64,000 bases of DNA from Streptomyces sp. NBC_01304 (GCF_035975855.1 NZ_CP109055.1:8804001-8868000), one strand, 5' to 3'. Positions 8,296 through 16,413 are shown, counted from the first letter of the stretch. Translations and numbers: made by a program. Notes: a model not told the origin generated them from the letters alone.

Positions 8296-9114
8296 GTGGC
8301 TGATCTCATCACTGTCGACGACCCCGACGACCCGCGCCTGCGCGACTACACCGGCCTGACCGACGTAGAACTGCGACGCAAGCGCGAACCCGCCGAAGGA
8401 CTCTTCATCGCCGAGGGCGAGAAGGTGATCAGACGCGCCAAGGACGCCGGTTACGAGATGCGTTCCATGCTGCTCTCGGCCAAGTGGGTCGACGTGATGC
8501 GGGACGTCATCGACGAGCTCCCCGCCCCCGTGTACGCGGTCAGCCCGGACCTGGCCGAGAAGGTCACCGGCTACCACGTGCACCGGGGCGCGCTCGCCTC
8601 CATGCAGCGCAAGCCGCTGCCCTCGGCCGACGACCTCCTCACCACGGCCCGCCGGGTCGTGGTCATGGAATCGGTCAACGACCACACCAACATCGGCGCG
8701 ATCTTCCGCTCCGCAGCCGCCCTCGGCATGGACGCGGTCCTGCTCTCCCCGGACTGCGCCGACCCGCTCTACCGCCGCTCGGTGAAGGTCTCCATGGGCG
8801 CGGTCTTCTCCGTCCCGTACGCGCGTCTCGAATCCTGGCCCAAGAGCCTGGAGACGGTCCGCGAGGCGGGCTTCAAACTGCTCGCCCTCACCCCGGACGA
8901 GAAGGCCTCGACCCTCGACGAGATGGCCCCGCACCGCATGGACCGGGTGGCCCTGATGCTCGGCGCGGAGGGCGACGGCCTGTCCACGCAGGCGCTGGTC
9001 GCCGCCGACGAATGGGTGCGCATCCCGATGGCGCACGGCGTCGACTCGCTCAATGTGGGTGCCGCGGCAGCGGTCGCGTTCTACGCGGTGACGGCAGGCC
9101 GACCGCAGTCCTGA
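8296..9114 (+). CDS. TrmH/SpoU-family RNA 2'-O-methyltransferase
   Basis: This 272-residue SPOUT-class methyltransferase has the three family motifs: VNDHTNIGAIFRSAAALG (motif 1 Asn and Arg), MLGAEGDGLS (motif 2) and HGVDSLNVGAAAAVAFYAV (motif 3 of the trefoil knot). An N-terminal substrate-binding domain (LRRKREPAEGLFIAEGEKVI) resembles 23S rRNA or tRNA 2'-O-methylases. The modified nucleotide cannot be told from sequence. The GTG at 8296 starts MADLITVDDP, 85 bp after cysG. It converges on the kinase gene 43 bp downstream. Confidence 0.9.
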   Translation: MADLITVDDPDDPRLRDYTGLTDVELRRKREPAEGLFIAEGEKVIRRAKDAGYEMRSMLLSAKWVDVMRDVIDELPAPVYAVSPDLAEKVTGYHVHRGALASMQRKPLPSADDLLTTARRVVVMESVNDHTNIGAIFRSAAALGMDAVLLSPDCADPLYRRSVKVSMGAVFSVPYARLESWPKSLETVREAGFKLLALTPDEKASTLDEMAPHRMDRVALMLGAEGDGLSTQALVAADEWVRIPMAHGVDSLNVGAAAAVAFYAVTAGRPQS

Positions 9115-9115
9115 A

Positions 9116-9135
9116 GCGGCCCGTGGCCCGGCCGC
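9116..9135. terminator. Short hairpin between convergent genes
   Basis: GCGGCC (9116-9121) pairs with GGCCGC (9130-9135) around an 8-nt loop in the short gap between the methyltransferase and the convergent kinase gene. It is weak and has no T-tract. Confidence 0.35.
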
Positions 9136-9157
9136 GTACACCGCTGTTCGGATACGT

Positions 9158-10447
9158 TCATCCGGATACGTTGCCGGGCTCGCCGGAGCCGGACACCTCG
9201 TGCACTCCCTGCCCCGAGGTCAGCCGCCCGAGCCCCTTCGCCGGTCCCTGGCAGCCCTGCGCCGCCGCGATCCCCAGCGCCACGAGCAGCGTCACCACGA
9301 CGAAGACGATCAGCCGCTGCCGCAATAGCCGCGGATTGGCAGGGATGCGCCGCCCGGTACCGGTCGTACGCGGAGCAGGGCGGCCGTTGGTGGAGCGCGG
9401 CGCGGGACGGCTGCCCGAGCGGCCGGTGTTCCTGGGCGCCGGCGGGCGCTGCCCGGGGCGCGAGGCGCTGGGGCGGGACGTACCTGAGGCACTGGGGCGG
9501 GACGGCGGCGGAGTGGGCGACTGGGCCCGCCGGGTGCGCTGCGCCGCGTAGTCGTCGGAGCGCTCGGTGTTCCGCTCCTGCGGCTGCTCGCGGCGGGGCG
9601 CGGGCGGCCGGGCGTCGGTCAGGCCCTGCGCCTCCCTGGCCGCGATCTCCTTGAGCCGCTGGGAGAGTTGAAGGGTGCTGGGCCGGTCCTCGGGCGTCTT
9701 CGCCAGGCAGGCCCGCACCAGCGGCGCCAGCGCGTCCGGCACCCCGTGCAGCTGCGCCTCCTCGTGCACCACGCGATAGAGCATGACCTCGGAACTGCCG
9801 TGCCCGAAGGGCGAGTCACCCATCGCGGCGTACGCGAGCGTCGCCCCCAGCGAGAACACATCCGTGGCGGGAGTGACCGCCGCGCCCCGCACCTGCTCCG
9901 GCGCGAGGAAGCCGGGTGAGCCGACCGCCGTGCCCACGTGCGTGAGCGTGCTGGCACCGGTCGCCCAGGCGATGCCGAAGTCGATGATGCGCGGACCCTT
10001 GGGCGACAGAAGGATGTTCGACGGCTTCAGGTCACGGTGTACGACACCGGCCTCGTGCACGGCGACCAGTCCTTCGGAGAGCGCCGAGCCGACCGCCGCC
10101 ACCTCGGCCGCGGTCAACGGGCCTTCCTCCGCCACCTTGTCGTGCAGCGAGGGCCCGGGAACGTATTGCGTCGCGAACCACGGCCGGTCCGCCTCGAGAT
10201 CGGCGGCGACGAGCCGGGCGGTGCATCCGCCGCGAATCCTGCGCGCGGCCGACACCTCACGGGCGAACCGCGACCGGAACTCCTGATCCTCCGCCAGATC
10301 CGGCCGGATCACTTTGAGCGCGACCCGCTGCCCGCGCCGGTCGGAGCCCAGATAGACCACGCCCATACCACCGGCGCCCAGCCGTCTGTGCAGCCTGAAC
10401 GAGCCGACGACACGCGGGTCCTCGCGCCGGAGCCGCATCATCGCCAT
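9158..10447 (-). CDS. Eukaryotic-type Ser/Thr protein kinase with C-terminal membrane anchor
   Basis: The 429-residue protein has a complete Hanks-type kinase domain: glycine loop GAGGMGVVYLG (about 24-34), catalytic Lys in VALKVI (Lys45), HRDLKPSN (137-144), DFG (156-158) and APE (182-184). An Arg/Pro/Ser-rich linker (about 285-375) leads to one transmembrane helix (LIVFVVVTLLVALGIAAA, about 379-396) and a short outside tail. There are no PASTA repeats, so it is not a PknB-type cell-wall kinase. The ATG at 10447 is chosen because the kinase fold begins just after it; longer in-frame extensions have poor codon bias. Substrate unknown. Confidence 0.92.
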   Translation of the reverse strand: MAMMRLRREDPRVVGSFRLHRRLGAGGMGVVYLGSDRRGQRVALKVIRPDLAEDQEFRSRFAREVSAARRIRGGCTARLVAADLEADRPWFATQYVPGPSLHDKVAEEGPLTAAEVAAVGSALSEGLVAVHEAGVVHRDLKPSNILLSPKGPRIIDFGIAWATGASTLTHVGTAVGSPGFLAPEQVRGAAVTPATDVFSLGATLAYAAMGDSPFGHGSSEVMLYRVVHEEAQLHGVPDALAPLVRACLAKTPEDRPSTLQLSQRLKEIAAREAQGLTDARPPAPRREQPQERNTERSDDYAAQRTRRAQSPTPPPSRPSASGTSRPSASRPGQRPPAPRNTGRSGSRPAPRSTNGRPAPRTTGTGRRIPANPRLLRQRLIVFVVVTLLVALGIAAAQGCQGPAKGLGRLTSGQGVHEVSGSGEPGNVSG

Positions 10448-10657
10448 CCCGTTTCCTGTCGCCCTGTTGCCCTGACCGATTGACGAGCCACAGCTTACGT
10501 TTCCGTGCTCGTGCGCGTGCATAGGCCGCGCCTTCGGCGGCCGATCGATTGTCAGTGCCGGGTGGGAGAATTGAAGAGTGGTCAGAAGACCGGGGACGCA
10601 GGGCTTTTGAGGGTGTTGGGGTCCTCAACGGTCCGCCGTAGAAGGGGGATTGGGTTC

Positions 10658-10927
10658 ATGAAGGGTGACCGCGTGGAGATAGTCGTGGACGCAGGTGACA
10701 CGACGCGTACGTACGAGGTGGTGGCAAGCAGGGCGGGCCGCCGGGTGGAGACGGCGGTGCGCAGGGGGGTGGTCGAAGTGAGCGAAGTCACCCGCAGTGG
10801 CTCCGTGGTGCGCACGGCACGGTTCATGGCGACCCGGGTGCTCGCGCTGGTGGAGCAACCGGTGCCGCGGGAGGACGCTTCTGAGGTCGCAGCACAGCGA
10901 CCCCTCCGGGAAGACCCCAAGACCTAG
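10658..10927 (+). CDS. Conserved hypothetical protein, 89 aa
   Basis: This small soluble protein begins MKGDRVEIVVDAGDTTRTYEV and continues with short beta-strand-like segments (VEVSEVTRSGSVVRTARFMATRVLALVEQP). The start is set by GAAGGGGG upstream of ATG 10658; an upstream in-frame extension lacks coding bias. It is divergent from the kinase gene. I do not recognise a family with a known job. The alternating hydrophobic pattern suggests a small beta barrel, but that is only an impression. Confidence 0.7.
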   Translation: MKGDRVEIVVDAGDTTRTYEVVASRAGRRVETAVRRGVVEVSEVTRSGSVVRTARFMATRVLALVEQPVPREDASEVAAQRPLREDPKT

Positions 10928-11043
10928 GTCTTCCTCTCCACCCAGGGGAGTACGTCATAGGGGTGGGGGTCATCCTGCGGGAGGCCCGGCATTCAGTACG
11001 AAGGCATGACGCCGGGGGAGCCGCCGACCCCTAGATTTGAAGT

Positions 11044-11093
11044 CAAGCGGCGGGTGCAGCACTCGTCCCCCGAGGTCAGACACCCGCCGCTTG
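11044..11093 (+). promoter_or_regulatory. Leader stem-loop upstream of the 69-aa membrane protein gene
   Basis: A perfect 13-bp inverted repeat, CAAGCGGCGGGTG (11044-11056) with CACCCGCCGCTTG (11081-11093), encloses a 24-nt loop. It ends just before the Shine-Dalgarno AGGAGAGGG and the ATG at 11116. It could be an operator or an RNA hairpin controlling translation. Confidence 0.6.
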
Positions 11094-11115
11094 CCAACAC
11101 GACAGGAGAGGGACC

Positions 11116-11325
11116 ATGGCCGACACGGCATCGCGGACGATGATCCGCACGCAGGGACGCAAGGCATACGCCGCGTTCGGCGGCCGCCCGTCCGGCACCC
11201 GGCGACACCCACTGGTGGCGACGATCATGGTTCTTCCCCTGGCGGCTCTGCTCGTGGTCGTCTTCGGCGGCTGGGACGCGGTGGTCGCACAAGCGTCGTC
11301 CGTGGGCGTGATGCTGGGGCGCTGA
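11116..11325 (+). CDS. Small single-pass membrane protein, 69 aa
   Basis: The product has a basic N-terminal third (RTMIRTQGRKAYAAFGGRP) and one hydrophobic helix (HPLVATIMVLPLAALLVVVF, about residues 31-50), giving a probable inside-to-outside topology. ATG 11116 has an excellent Shine-Dalgarno (AGGAGAGGG, ending just upstream). A 13-bp leader stem precedes it and a strong terminator follows, so it is a well-defined single-gene unit. No function is recognised. Confidence 0.8.
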   Translation: MADTASRTMIRTQGRKAYAAFGGRPSGTRRHPLVATIMVLPLAALLVVVFGGWDAVVAQASSVGVMLGR

Positions 11326-11413
11326 GCGGCGACCCCAGGCCCGGAAGAGCGGTCCGGGCGGGGACATCCGGCCATGAAACCCCGTGGGGACGGGGGTGCG
11401 GCGGACGGCAAGA

Positions 11414-11447
11414 AATGCCCGCGCAGCGGTTTCGCTGCGCGGGCATT
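11414..11447. terminator. Hairpin terminator after the 69-aa gene
   Basis: A perfect 15-bp stem (11414-11428 with 11433-11447) has loop GTTT and lies 88 bp after the small membrane protein gene. No T-tract follows. Confidence 0.8.
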
Positions 11448-11522
11448 GCCATGTCCTGGCCCCGCCGTCAGGTGGGGTTCGCCCACCGGAGCGCAACGGG
11501 GGCTCCGGCCCCGGACCCCCGA

Positions 11523-11562
11523 ATCGGCCTTCGGCCTCTGTCCTCAAACGCCGGACGGGCTG
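11523..11562 (-). repeat. Dispersed Streptomyces intergenic repeat, family 1, copy B
   Basis: This is the inverted copy of 6740-6779 (40 bp, one mismatch). It sits in the 296-bp gap between the 69-aa gene's terminator and the phosphotransferase gene. Additional hairpin-prone sequence lies to its left (about 11471-11520). Confidence 0.85.
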
Positions 11563-11622
11563 AATTGGCCCCGACGGTAGGCTCAGCGGGAGTTTCAGTG
11601 ACGTACGACCGCAGGGGGAGCC

Positions 11623-12573
11623 GTGACCACGACGGTCCTGGAGGGACTCAGCGCGAGTGCCCGGGGCGTGGTGCATCGCGGGGCGAAGTCCTGCGACTGC
11701 GCGGGCGCCACCGTCCTCGCCGACCGGCACGACGGCACCGTCGTCCGGCACGGGGACATCGTCGCCAAGGCGCACGCCCCCGACGCGGACCGGTCGGAGC
11801 TGGCTGTGCGTACGGCGGTCGCCGCGCACCCCGCCCTGGCGGGCATCCTGCTGCCTCCGCTCGCGATCCCGGGGGCGGAACTGCACGGCCGCGCCGTCTC
11901 GTTCTGGCCGCACGGCACCCCCGTCGACCCCGAGGCACCCGACGAGGCCCCCTGGGAGCAGGCCGCCACCCTCCTGGCCCGACTGCACCGCACGCCCACC
12001 GCCCAACTCCCCGGCCCCGTCCCGCAGATGCGCGGCCCCGTCAAGGCGGCCCTCGCCGTCGCGCGCATGCGCAAGGCGGGCCCGCACCCCGCCGCCGCCC
12101 CCGTCGAGGGGGCCTGGTCGACGCTGCCGGCCTGGGCCCGCGCCGAGGCCCCGATGCCGCACGCCACCACCCTGTGCCACGGCGACCTCCACCTGGGCCA
12201 GCTGGTTCGCCACCCGACCCCCGGCGGAGCCTGGCTCCTGATCGACGTGGACGACCTGGGCCTCGGCGCCCCGGCCTGGGACCTGGCCCGCCCCGCCGCC
12301 TGGTACGCGGCGGGCCTCCTCGACCCGGACGCCTGGACCCGCTTCCTCGGCGCGTACCGCGCGGCCGGCGGCCCCGCGGTGCCCGCCGACGGGGACCCCT
12401 GGCCGGCCCTCGACACCGCCGCGCAGGCGCTGACCGTACAGACCGCGGCCCTCGCGATCGCCAAGTCCCGGGCCGAGTCCCGTGAGCTGGACGACGTGGA
12501 GCTGGCCGTGGTGCACGCCTGTGACCGTATTGCGGCACTCCCACCGCAGTTGGCGCCCGGTGCCCCCAAGTAG
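11623..12573 (+). CDS. Aminoglycoside phosphotransferase (APH)-fold kinase
   Basis: This 316-residue protein has the catalytic core of the APH/choline kinase superfamily: Brenner-type motif LCHGDLHLGQLV (near 185-196) and metal-binding LIDVDDLGLGAPAWDLARPA (near 205-224). The N-lobe is short (VVRHGDIVAKAHAPD). It transfers phosphate to a small-molecule hydroxyl; the substrate is unknown and nothing nearby suggests antibiotic resistance. GTG 11623 is preceded by AGGGGGAG. The gap to the next gene is 70 bp, so they may be co-transcribed. Confidence 0.85.
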   Translation: MTTTVLEGLSASARGVVHRGAKSCDCAGATVLADRHDGTVVRHGDIVAKAHAPDADRSELAVRTAVAAHPALAGILLPPLAIPGAELHGRAVSFWPHGTPVDPEAPDEAPWEQAATLLARLHRTPTAQLPGPVPQMRGPVKAALAVARMRKAGPHPAAAPVEGAWSTLPAWARAEAPMPHATTLCHGDLHLGQLVRHPTPGGAWLLIDVDDLGLGAPAWDLARPAAWYAAGLLDPDAWTRFLGAYRAAGGPAVPADGDPWPALDTAAQALTVQTAALAIAKSRAESRELDDVELAVVHACDRIAALPPQLAPGAPK

Positions 12574-12643
12574 GGTGCGAGGGAACGAAGCCGGGCACAG
12601 ATCCCGGTGAAGGCGTACCGACCGGCGAGGAGTTGAGCCGAAG

Positions 12644-12952
12644 ATGCAGTGTCCCAAGTGCCGAGCACCGATGCAGACGTACAACCGCAACGGCGTCCAG
12701 ATCGAGCAGTGCAGCGGCTGCCGAGGGATATTCCTGGACTACGGCGAGCTCGAGTCGCTGACCCGGCTCGAGGGGCAGTGGCAGCAGCAGGCCCCGCCGC
12801 CGCCCGGCCCGCAGGCGTACCCTGCCGCCCCGGCCCCGCAGGCCTACCCGGCCGCCCCGGCCCCCGCCTGGGGCTCGCCGCAGCACGGCGGCGGCCACTA
12901 TGGCCACGGCCACCGGCAGAAGAGCTTCGGCCGGATGCTTTTCTCCTCCTGA
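12644..12952 (+). CDS. TFIIB-type zinc-ribbon protein, 102 aa
   Basis: The N-terminus carries four cysteines in two CxxC pairs, MQCPKCRAPM and QCSGCRGIFLDYGELE, the signature of bacterial zf-TFIIB proteins; it binds one zinc. A Pro/Ala-rich linker follows, with the unit PQAYPAAPA repeated, then a Gly/His-rich tail ending KSFGRMLFSS. Role unknown; such proteins are small soluble factors common in actinobacteria. ATG 12644 lies downstream of GAGGAG. Confidence 0.85.
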   Translation: MQCPKCRAPMQTYNRNGVQIEQCSGCRGIFLDYGELESLTRLEGQWQQQAPPPPGPQAYPAAPAPQAYPAAPAPAWGSPQHGGGHYGHGHRQKSFGRMLFSS

Positions 12953-12972
12953 GCCGCTCGCCTGAGCACGCA

Positions 12973-13002
12973 GAAGCCCCCGGCCGAAAGGCCGGGGGCT
13001 TC
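12973..13002. terminator. Bidirectional hairpin between zinc-ribbon gene and tRNA array
   Basis: A perfect 13-bp stem (12973-12985 with 12990-13002) has a GAAA loop. It can end the zinc-ribbon transcript on the plus strand and the tRNA transcript on the minus strand. Confidence 0.85.
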
Positions 13003-13010
13003 AGTGCTGG

Positions 13011-13082
13011 TGCGCGATACTGGGATTGAACCAGTGACCTCTTCCGTGTCAGGGAAGCGCTCTCCCGCTGAGCTAATCGCGC
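13011..13082 (-). tRNA. tRNA-Val(GAC), copy 1
   Basis: The minus strand folds into a full cloverleaf with acceptor stem GCGCGAT/ATCGCGC and anticodon loop CTGACAC (GAC). CCA is encoded next to it (TGG at 13008-13010 on the plus strand), unlike copies 2 and 3. It is the last gene of the minus-strand array. Confidence 0.95.
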
Positions 13083-13127
13083 GGGGATCGAAGTGCGAAC
13101 TCCGGTACTGCGGTGGTGCGAACTGCG

Positions 13128-13199
13128 TGCGCGATACTGGGATTGAACCAGTGACCTCTTCCGTGTCAGGGAAGCGCTCTCCCGCTGAGCTAATCGCGC
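13128..13199 (-). tRNA. tRNA-Val(GAC), copy 2
   Basis: Identical in the mature 72 nt to copy 1, with anticodon GAC. CCA is not encoded. The spacers between the copies are short and differ, so this is tandem gene amplification rather than one large repeat. Confidence 0.95.
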
Positions 13200-13236
13200 G
13201 GGGATCCTTGCGGACCAGATCTTCAGTTGTCTTGCG

Positions 13237-13308
13237 TGCGCGATACTGGGATTGAACCAGTGACCTCTTCCGTGTCAGGGAAGCGCTCTCCCGCTGAGCT
13301 AATCGCGC
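13237..13308 (-). tRNA. tRNA-Val(GAC), copy 3
   Basis: Third identical 72-nt copy with anticodon GAC. CCA is not encoded. It lies 4 nt from the adjacent tRNA-Cys, so the two must be processed from one precursor. Confidence 0.95.
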
Positions 13309-13312
13309 TTGG

Positions 13313-13383
13313 AGGTGGAGACGGGATTTGAACCCGTGTAGACGGCTTTGCAGGCCGTTGCCTCGCCTCTCGGCCACTCCACC
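13313..13383 (-). tRNA. tRNA-Cys(GCA)
   Basis: Cloverleaf on the minus strand with acceptor stem GGTGGAG/CTCCACC, anticodon loop CTGCAAA (GCA) and the U discriminator base expected for tRNA-Cys. CCA is encoded (TGG at 13310-13312 on the plus strand). Confidence 0.95.
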
Positions 13384-13420
13384 AGGAGCGTAGGGGTTCG
13401 GGAAGATCCCCCACATCCTG

Positions 13421-13493
13421 AGCGGACGACCAGGTTCGAACTGGCGACCTCAACCTTGGCAAGGTTGCGCTCTACCAACTGAGCTACGTCCGC
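13421..13493 (-). tRNA. tRNA-Gly(GCC)
   Basis: Cloverleaf on the minus strand with acceptor stem GCGGACG/CGTCCGC, anticodon loop TTGCCAA (GCC) and the T-loop GTTCGAAC. CCA is not encoded. It is the first gene of the array, so the promoter should lie in 13494-13637, shared back to back with pabB. Confidence 0.95.
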
Positions 13494-13637
13494 TTGTCCG
13501 TCCGGCCCGCTTCCGCGTCCCGGCGACGTGTTGAACTCTAGCGGATTCCGGGGCCAGCACAAAAACGCGTTTACGCAGCGTGCTGAGCTGACACCGGCCC
13601 AGGGCGGCCTCCTGACACCGGCCATAGACTCACAGCC

Positions 13638-14681
13638 GTGCACGACCTAGCTCCCATGGCGCGCTTCGGCGGCCTCGTCGCCACCGATCTGTGCGATGTC
13701 ACCAGCGATCCCGCCGCCCTGGACTCCACCGGCTTCTGGGCGGTCACGGCGGACTTCGAGGGCCGCCTCGTCTGCGCCCGCTTCGGCGACGTACGCAAGG
13801 CCCCGGTTCCCGAGCCCACGCCCGGGCAGTGGCGCGGACCTGCGCAGCATGACTGGACGACATCGCTCGACCACACCGCGTACACCTCGGGCGTACGACG
13901 GATCCGCGAGCACATCGCGGCCGGCGAGGTCTACCAGGCCAACCTCTGCCGGGTGCTGTCCGCGCCCATCGGCGAAGGCGCCGACGTGGACGCCCTGACG
14001 GCGCTGCTCGCCCGCGGCAACCCCGCTCCCTACGCGGGGACCATCCGGCTGCCGGGCCACGGCGTGGAGATCGCCACGGCCTCGCCGGAGCTGTTCCTCC
14101 GCCGCGACGGGCGGGTCGTCGAGTCGGGGCCGATCAAGGGGACCGGGCGGACCGAGGCGGATCTCCTGGACAAGGACCACGCCGAGAACGTGATGATCGT
14201 GGACCTGGTCCGCAACGACCTCGGCCGGGTCTGCGCCACCGGATCCGTGACCGTGCCCGACCTCTGCGTGGTGGAGAAGCACCCCGGCCTGGTCCACCTC
14301 GTGTCCACGGTGCGCGGCGAGCTCGCCGACGGCGCCGGCTGGCCCGAACTCCTTGCCGCGACGTTCCCGCCCGGGTCCGTCACCGGCGCCCCTAAGTCCA
14401 GCGCGCTCAGGATCATCGAGGCGCTGGAGACGGCGCCGCGCGGTCCGTACTGCGGCGGCATCGGCTGGGTCGACGCGGACCGGGGGGCTGCGGAGCTGGC
14501 CGTGGGCATTCGTACGTTCTGGATCGACCGGGACGCGGGCGCCTTGCGGTTCGGCACCGGCGCGGGCATCACCTGGGGCTCGGACCCCGAGCGGGAGTGG
14601 CAGGAGACCGAGCTCAAGGCGGCCCGGCTGCTCGCGGTAGCGTCGGGGACGTACGACCCGACGAGAGGGAACGGCACGTGA
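13638..14681 (+). CDS. pabB: Aminodeoxychorismate synthase component I (chorismate-binding)
   Basis: The 347-residue protein is the chorismate-binding half of the folate branch: it aminates chorismate to 4-amino-4-deoxychorismate using ammonia from a PabA subunit. Conserved motifs are SGPIKGTGRT (with the PIKGT lysine that marks PabB rather than TrpE), ENVMIVDLVRNDLGRVC and PPGSVTGAPK. It is shorter than E. coli PabB because the N-terminal part is reduced. Its TGA overlaps the GTG of pabC by 4 bp, so the two are translationally coupled. No pabA is present in view. The GTG at 13638 is the first plausible start. Confidence 0.9.
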   Translation: MHDLAPMARFGGLVATDLCDVTSDPAALDSTGFWAVTADFEGRLVCARFGDVRKAPVPEPTPGQWRGPAQHDWTTSLDHTAYTSGVRRIREHIAAGEVYQANLCRVLSAPIGEGADVDALTALLARGNPAPYAGTIRLPGHGVEIATASPELFLRRDGRVVESGPIKGTGRTEADLLDKDHAENVMIVDLVRNDLGRVCATGSVTVPDLCVVEKHPGLVHLVSTVRGELADGAGWPELLAATFPPGSVTGAPKSSALRIIEALETAPRGPYCGGIGWVDADRGAAELAVGIRTFWIDRDAGALRFGTGAGITWGSDPEREWQETELKAARLLAVASGTYDPTRGNGT

Positions 14682-15499
14682 AGATCTGGCTCAATGGCGG
14701 GCTGCGGGACGAGGACGCGGCCCGGGTCTCCGTCTTCGACCACGGCCTGACGGTGGGTGACGGGCTCTTCGAGACGCTCAAGGCGGTCGACGGCAGCCCC
14801 TTCGCGCTCACCCGCCACCTCGACCGTCTGACCCGCTCGGCGCGCGGCCTCGGCCTGCCCGAACCGGACCTGGACGAGATCCGCCGGGCCTGCGCCGCCG
14901 TGCTCGAGGCCAACCCGCTCGCGTACGGCCGCCTGCGCATCACCCTCACCGGCGGCCTCTCGCCGCTCGGCTCGGACCGCGGCGAGGCGCCGCCCACGCT
15001 GATCGTCGCGCTCGGCGAGGCGACGCGGCGGCCGGACAGCACGGCCGTGATCACCGTGCCCTGGACGCGCAACGAGCGCAGCGCGATCGCCGGCCTCAAG
15101 ACCACGTCGTACGCGGAGAACGTCGTCGCGCTCGCCCGTGCCCGCGAACGGGGCGCCAGTGAGGCCCTGTTCGGCAACACCGTGGGGCAGCTGTGCGAGG
15201 GCACGGGCTCCAACGTCTTCGTCGTGCTCGACGGCGAACTGCACACGCCGCCGCTCGCCTCCGGCTGCCTCGCGGGCATCACCCGCGCGCTCACCGTGGA
15301 ATGGACGGGCGCCCACGAGACGGACCTGCCGCTCGACGTGCTCGACCGCGCCGAAGAGGTCTTCGTGACGTCCTCGCTGCGCGACATCCAGCCCGTGCAC
15401 CGCGTCGACTCCCGCGAACTGCCGGGCACGCCCGGCCCGGTCACCACGAAGGCCATGCGGACCTTCGAGGAGCGTGCCGCCGCGGACATCGACCCGTAA
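14678..15499 (+). CDS. pabC: Aminodeoxychorismate lyase (class IV PLP aminotransferase fold)
   Basis: PabC removes pyruvate from aminodeoxychorismate to give p-aminobenzoate. The 273-residue product has the fold-type IV start KIWLNGGLRDED, the PLP-binding lysine in LKTTSYAENVVA, and the cofactor-phosphate region EALFGNTVGQLCEGTGSN, followed by LASGCLAGITR. GTG 14678 overlaps the pabB stop (GTGA), which fixes the start. Class IV members also include branched-chain aminotransferases, but the coupling to pabB makes PabC the best call. Confidence 0.9.
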   Translation: MKIWLNGGLRDEDAARVSVFDHGLTVGDGLFETLKAVDGSPFALTRHLDRLTRSARGLGLPEPDLDEIRRACAAVLEANPLAYGRLRITLTGGLSPLGSDRGEAPPTLIVALGEATRRPDSTAVITVPWTRNERSAIAGLKTTSYAENVVALARARERGASEALFGNTVGQLCEGTGSNVFVVLDGELHTPPLASGCLAGITRALTVEWTGAHETDLPLDVLDRAEEVFVTSSLRDIQPVHRVDSRELPGTPGPVTTKAMRTFEERAAADIDP

Positions 15500-15561
15500 C
15501 CCGTGCTTCCGGGCCCCCAATCAGGATGACGGGACGCCCCGCAGCGGGTAGAAAGCCCGTG

Positions 15562-16386
15562 ATGACGACGACCCTGCGGCCGACCGGGCCGATACAGCGC
15601 GAAGCGGGCGAGGTGCGCTCCCGCCCCTACCAGGTGTGCGTGAACAGCCGCCCCGTCGGCACCACCGTGCTCGCCACGCATCCCGTGTTCGGCCCGACGG
15701 TCGGCCAGATCCGCACGCTGGCCATCGACGAGCCCGACCGCAGGCGCGGCCGGGGGACCGTCGCCGCGCTCGCCGCCGAGGAGGTCCTGCGCGGCTGGGG
15801 CTGCAAGCGGGTCGAAGTGGCCGTGCCCGCGGACGCCACGGCCGCGCTGTCCCTCGGCACGGCGCTCGGCTACGTCGAGCGCAACCGCCACATGGCCAAG
15901 CCCCTCGGCGAGCGGCCGCCGTCCCTGCCTCCGGGCAGCGTGGGACGGCCGATGACCGAGCCGGAGTACGCGACCTGGCTGGCACAAGGGAAGGTCGCGT
16001 ACGCCCAGGACTGGATCGAGCGAGGCGTCCCGGAGGCCGAGGCGCACGCCAAGTCCGAGGCGGACCATGCGAGTTCACTGCCCAACGGGCTGCGGACGCC
16101 GGGAGTCGTGTTCCGTGTCCTCGAGCACGCCGGCGCGGCCGTGGGCACGCTGTGGGTGTCGATGCGGGACGACGGTGCGTACGTGTACGACGTGCTCGTC
16201 GGCGAGGAACACCGGGGCCGGGGCCACGGCCGCACCCTGATGCTCCTCGCCGAGACCGAGGCCCGCACGGGGGGCGCGGACCGGATCGGCCTCAACGTCT
16301 TCGCCGGGAACACTCCGGCGCTGCGCCTGTACGAGTCGCTCGGCTACCGGCCGGTGACGTACTTCCTGTACAAGTCGCTGCTCTGA
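15562..16386 (+). CDS. Tandem GNAT-like acetyltransferase
   Basis: The 274-residue protein contains two GNAT-like halves. The first (about 20-115) has QIRTLAIDEPDRRRGRGTVA and a degenerate coenzyme A loop. The second (about 150-274) has VYDVLVGEEHRGRGHGRTLM with an intact R/QxxGxG/A loop, then NVFAGNTPALRLYESLGYRP. Double-GNAT proteins often use only one half for catalysis. The start could equally be GTG 15559, one codon upstream; there is no clear Shine-Dalgarno. Substrate unknown. Confidence 0.8.
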   Translation: MTTTLRPTGPIQREAGEVRSRPYQVCVNSRPVGTTVLATHPVFGPTVGQIRTLAIDEPDRRRGRGTVAALAAEEVLRGWGCKRVEVAVPADATAALSLGTALGYVERNRHMAKPLGERPPSLPPGSVGRPMTEPEYATWLAQGKVAYAQDWIERGVPEAEAHAKSEADHASSLPNGLRTPGVVFRVLEHAGAAVGTLWVSMRDDGAYVYDVLVGEEHRGRGHGRTLMLLAETEARTGGADRIGLNVFAGNTPALRLYESLGYRPVTYFLYKSLL

Positions 16387-16413
16387 AGCGCCGGGCTTCC
16401 TGAAGTCCTGAGC

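Noticed and set aside
11623..12573. Antibiotic resistance by the APH-fold protein
   Set aside because: The catalytic motif only shows a small-molecule kinase; nothing in the context or sequence points to aminoglycosides.
13011..13308. CRISPR array
   Set aside because: Three regularly placed repeats are present but they are tRNA-Val genes with cloverleaf structure.
13004..13462. Short open frames over the tRNA array
   Set aside because: The repeated protein segments are translations of the three identical tRNA-Val genes, not proteins.
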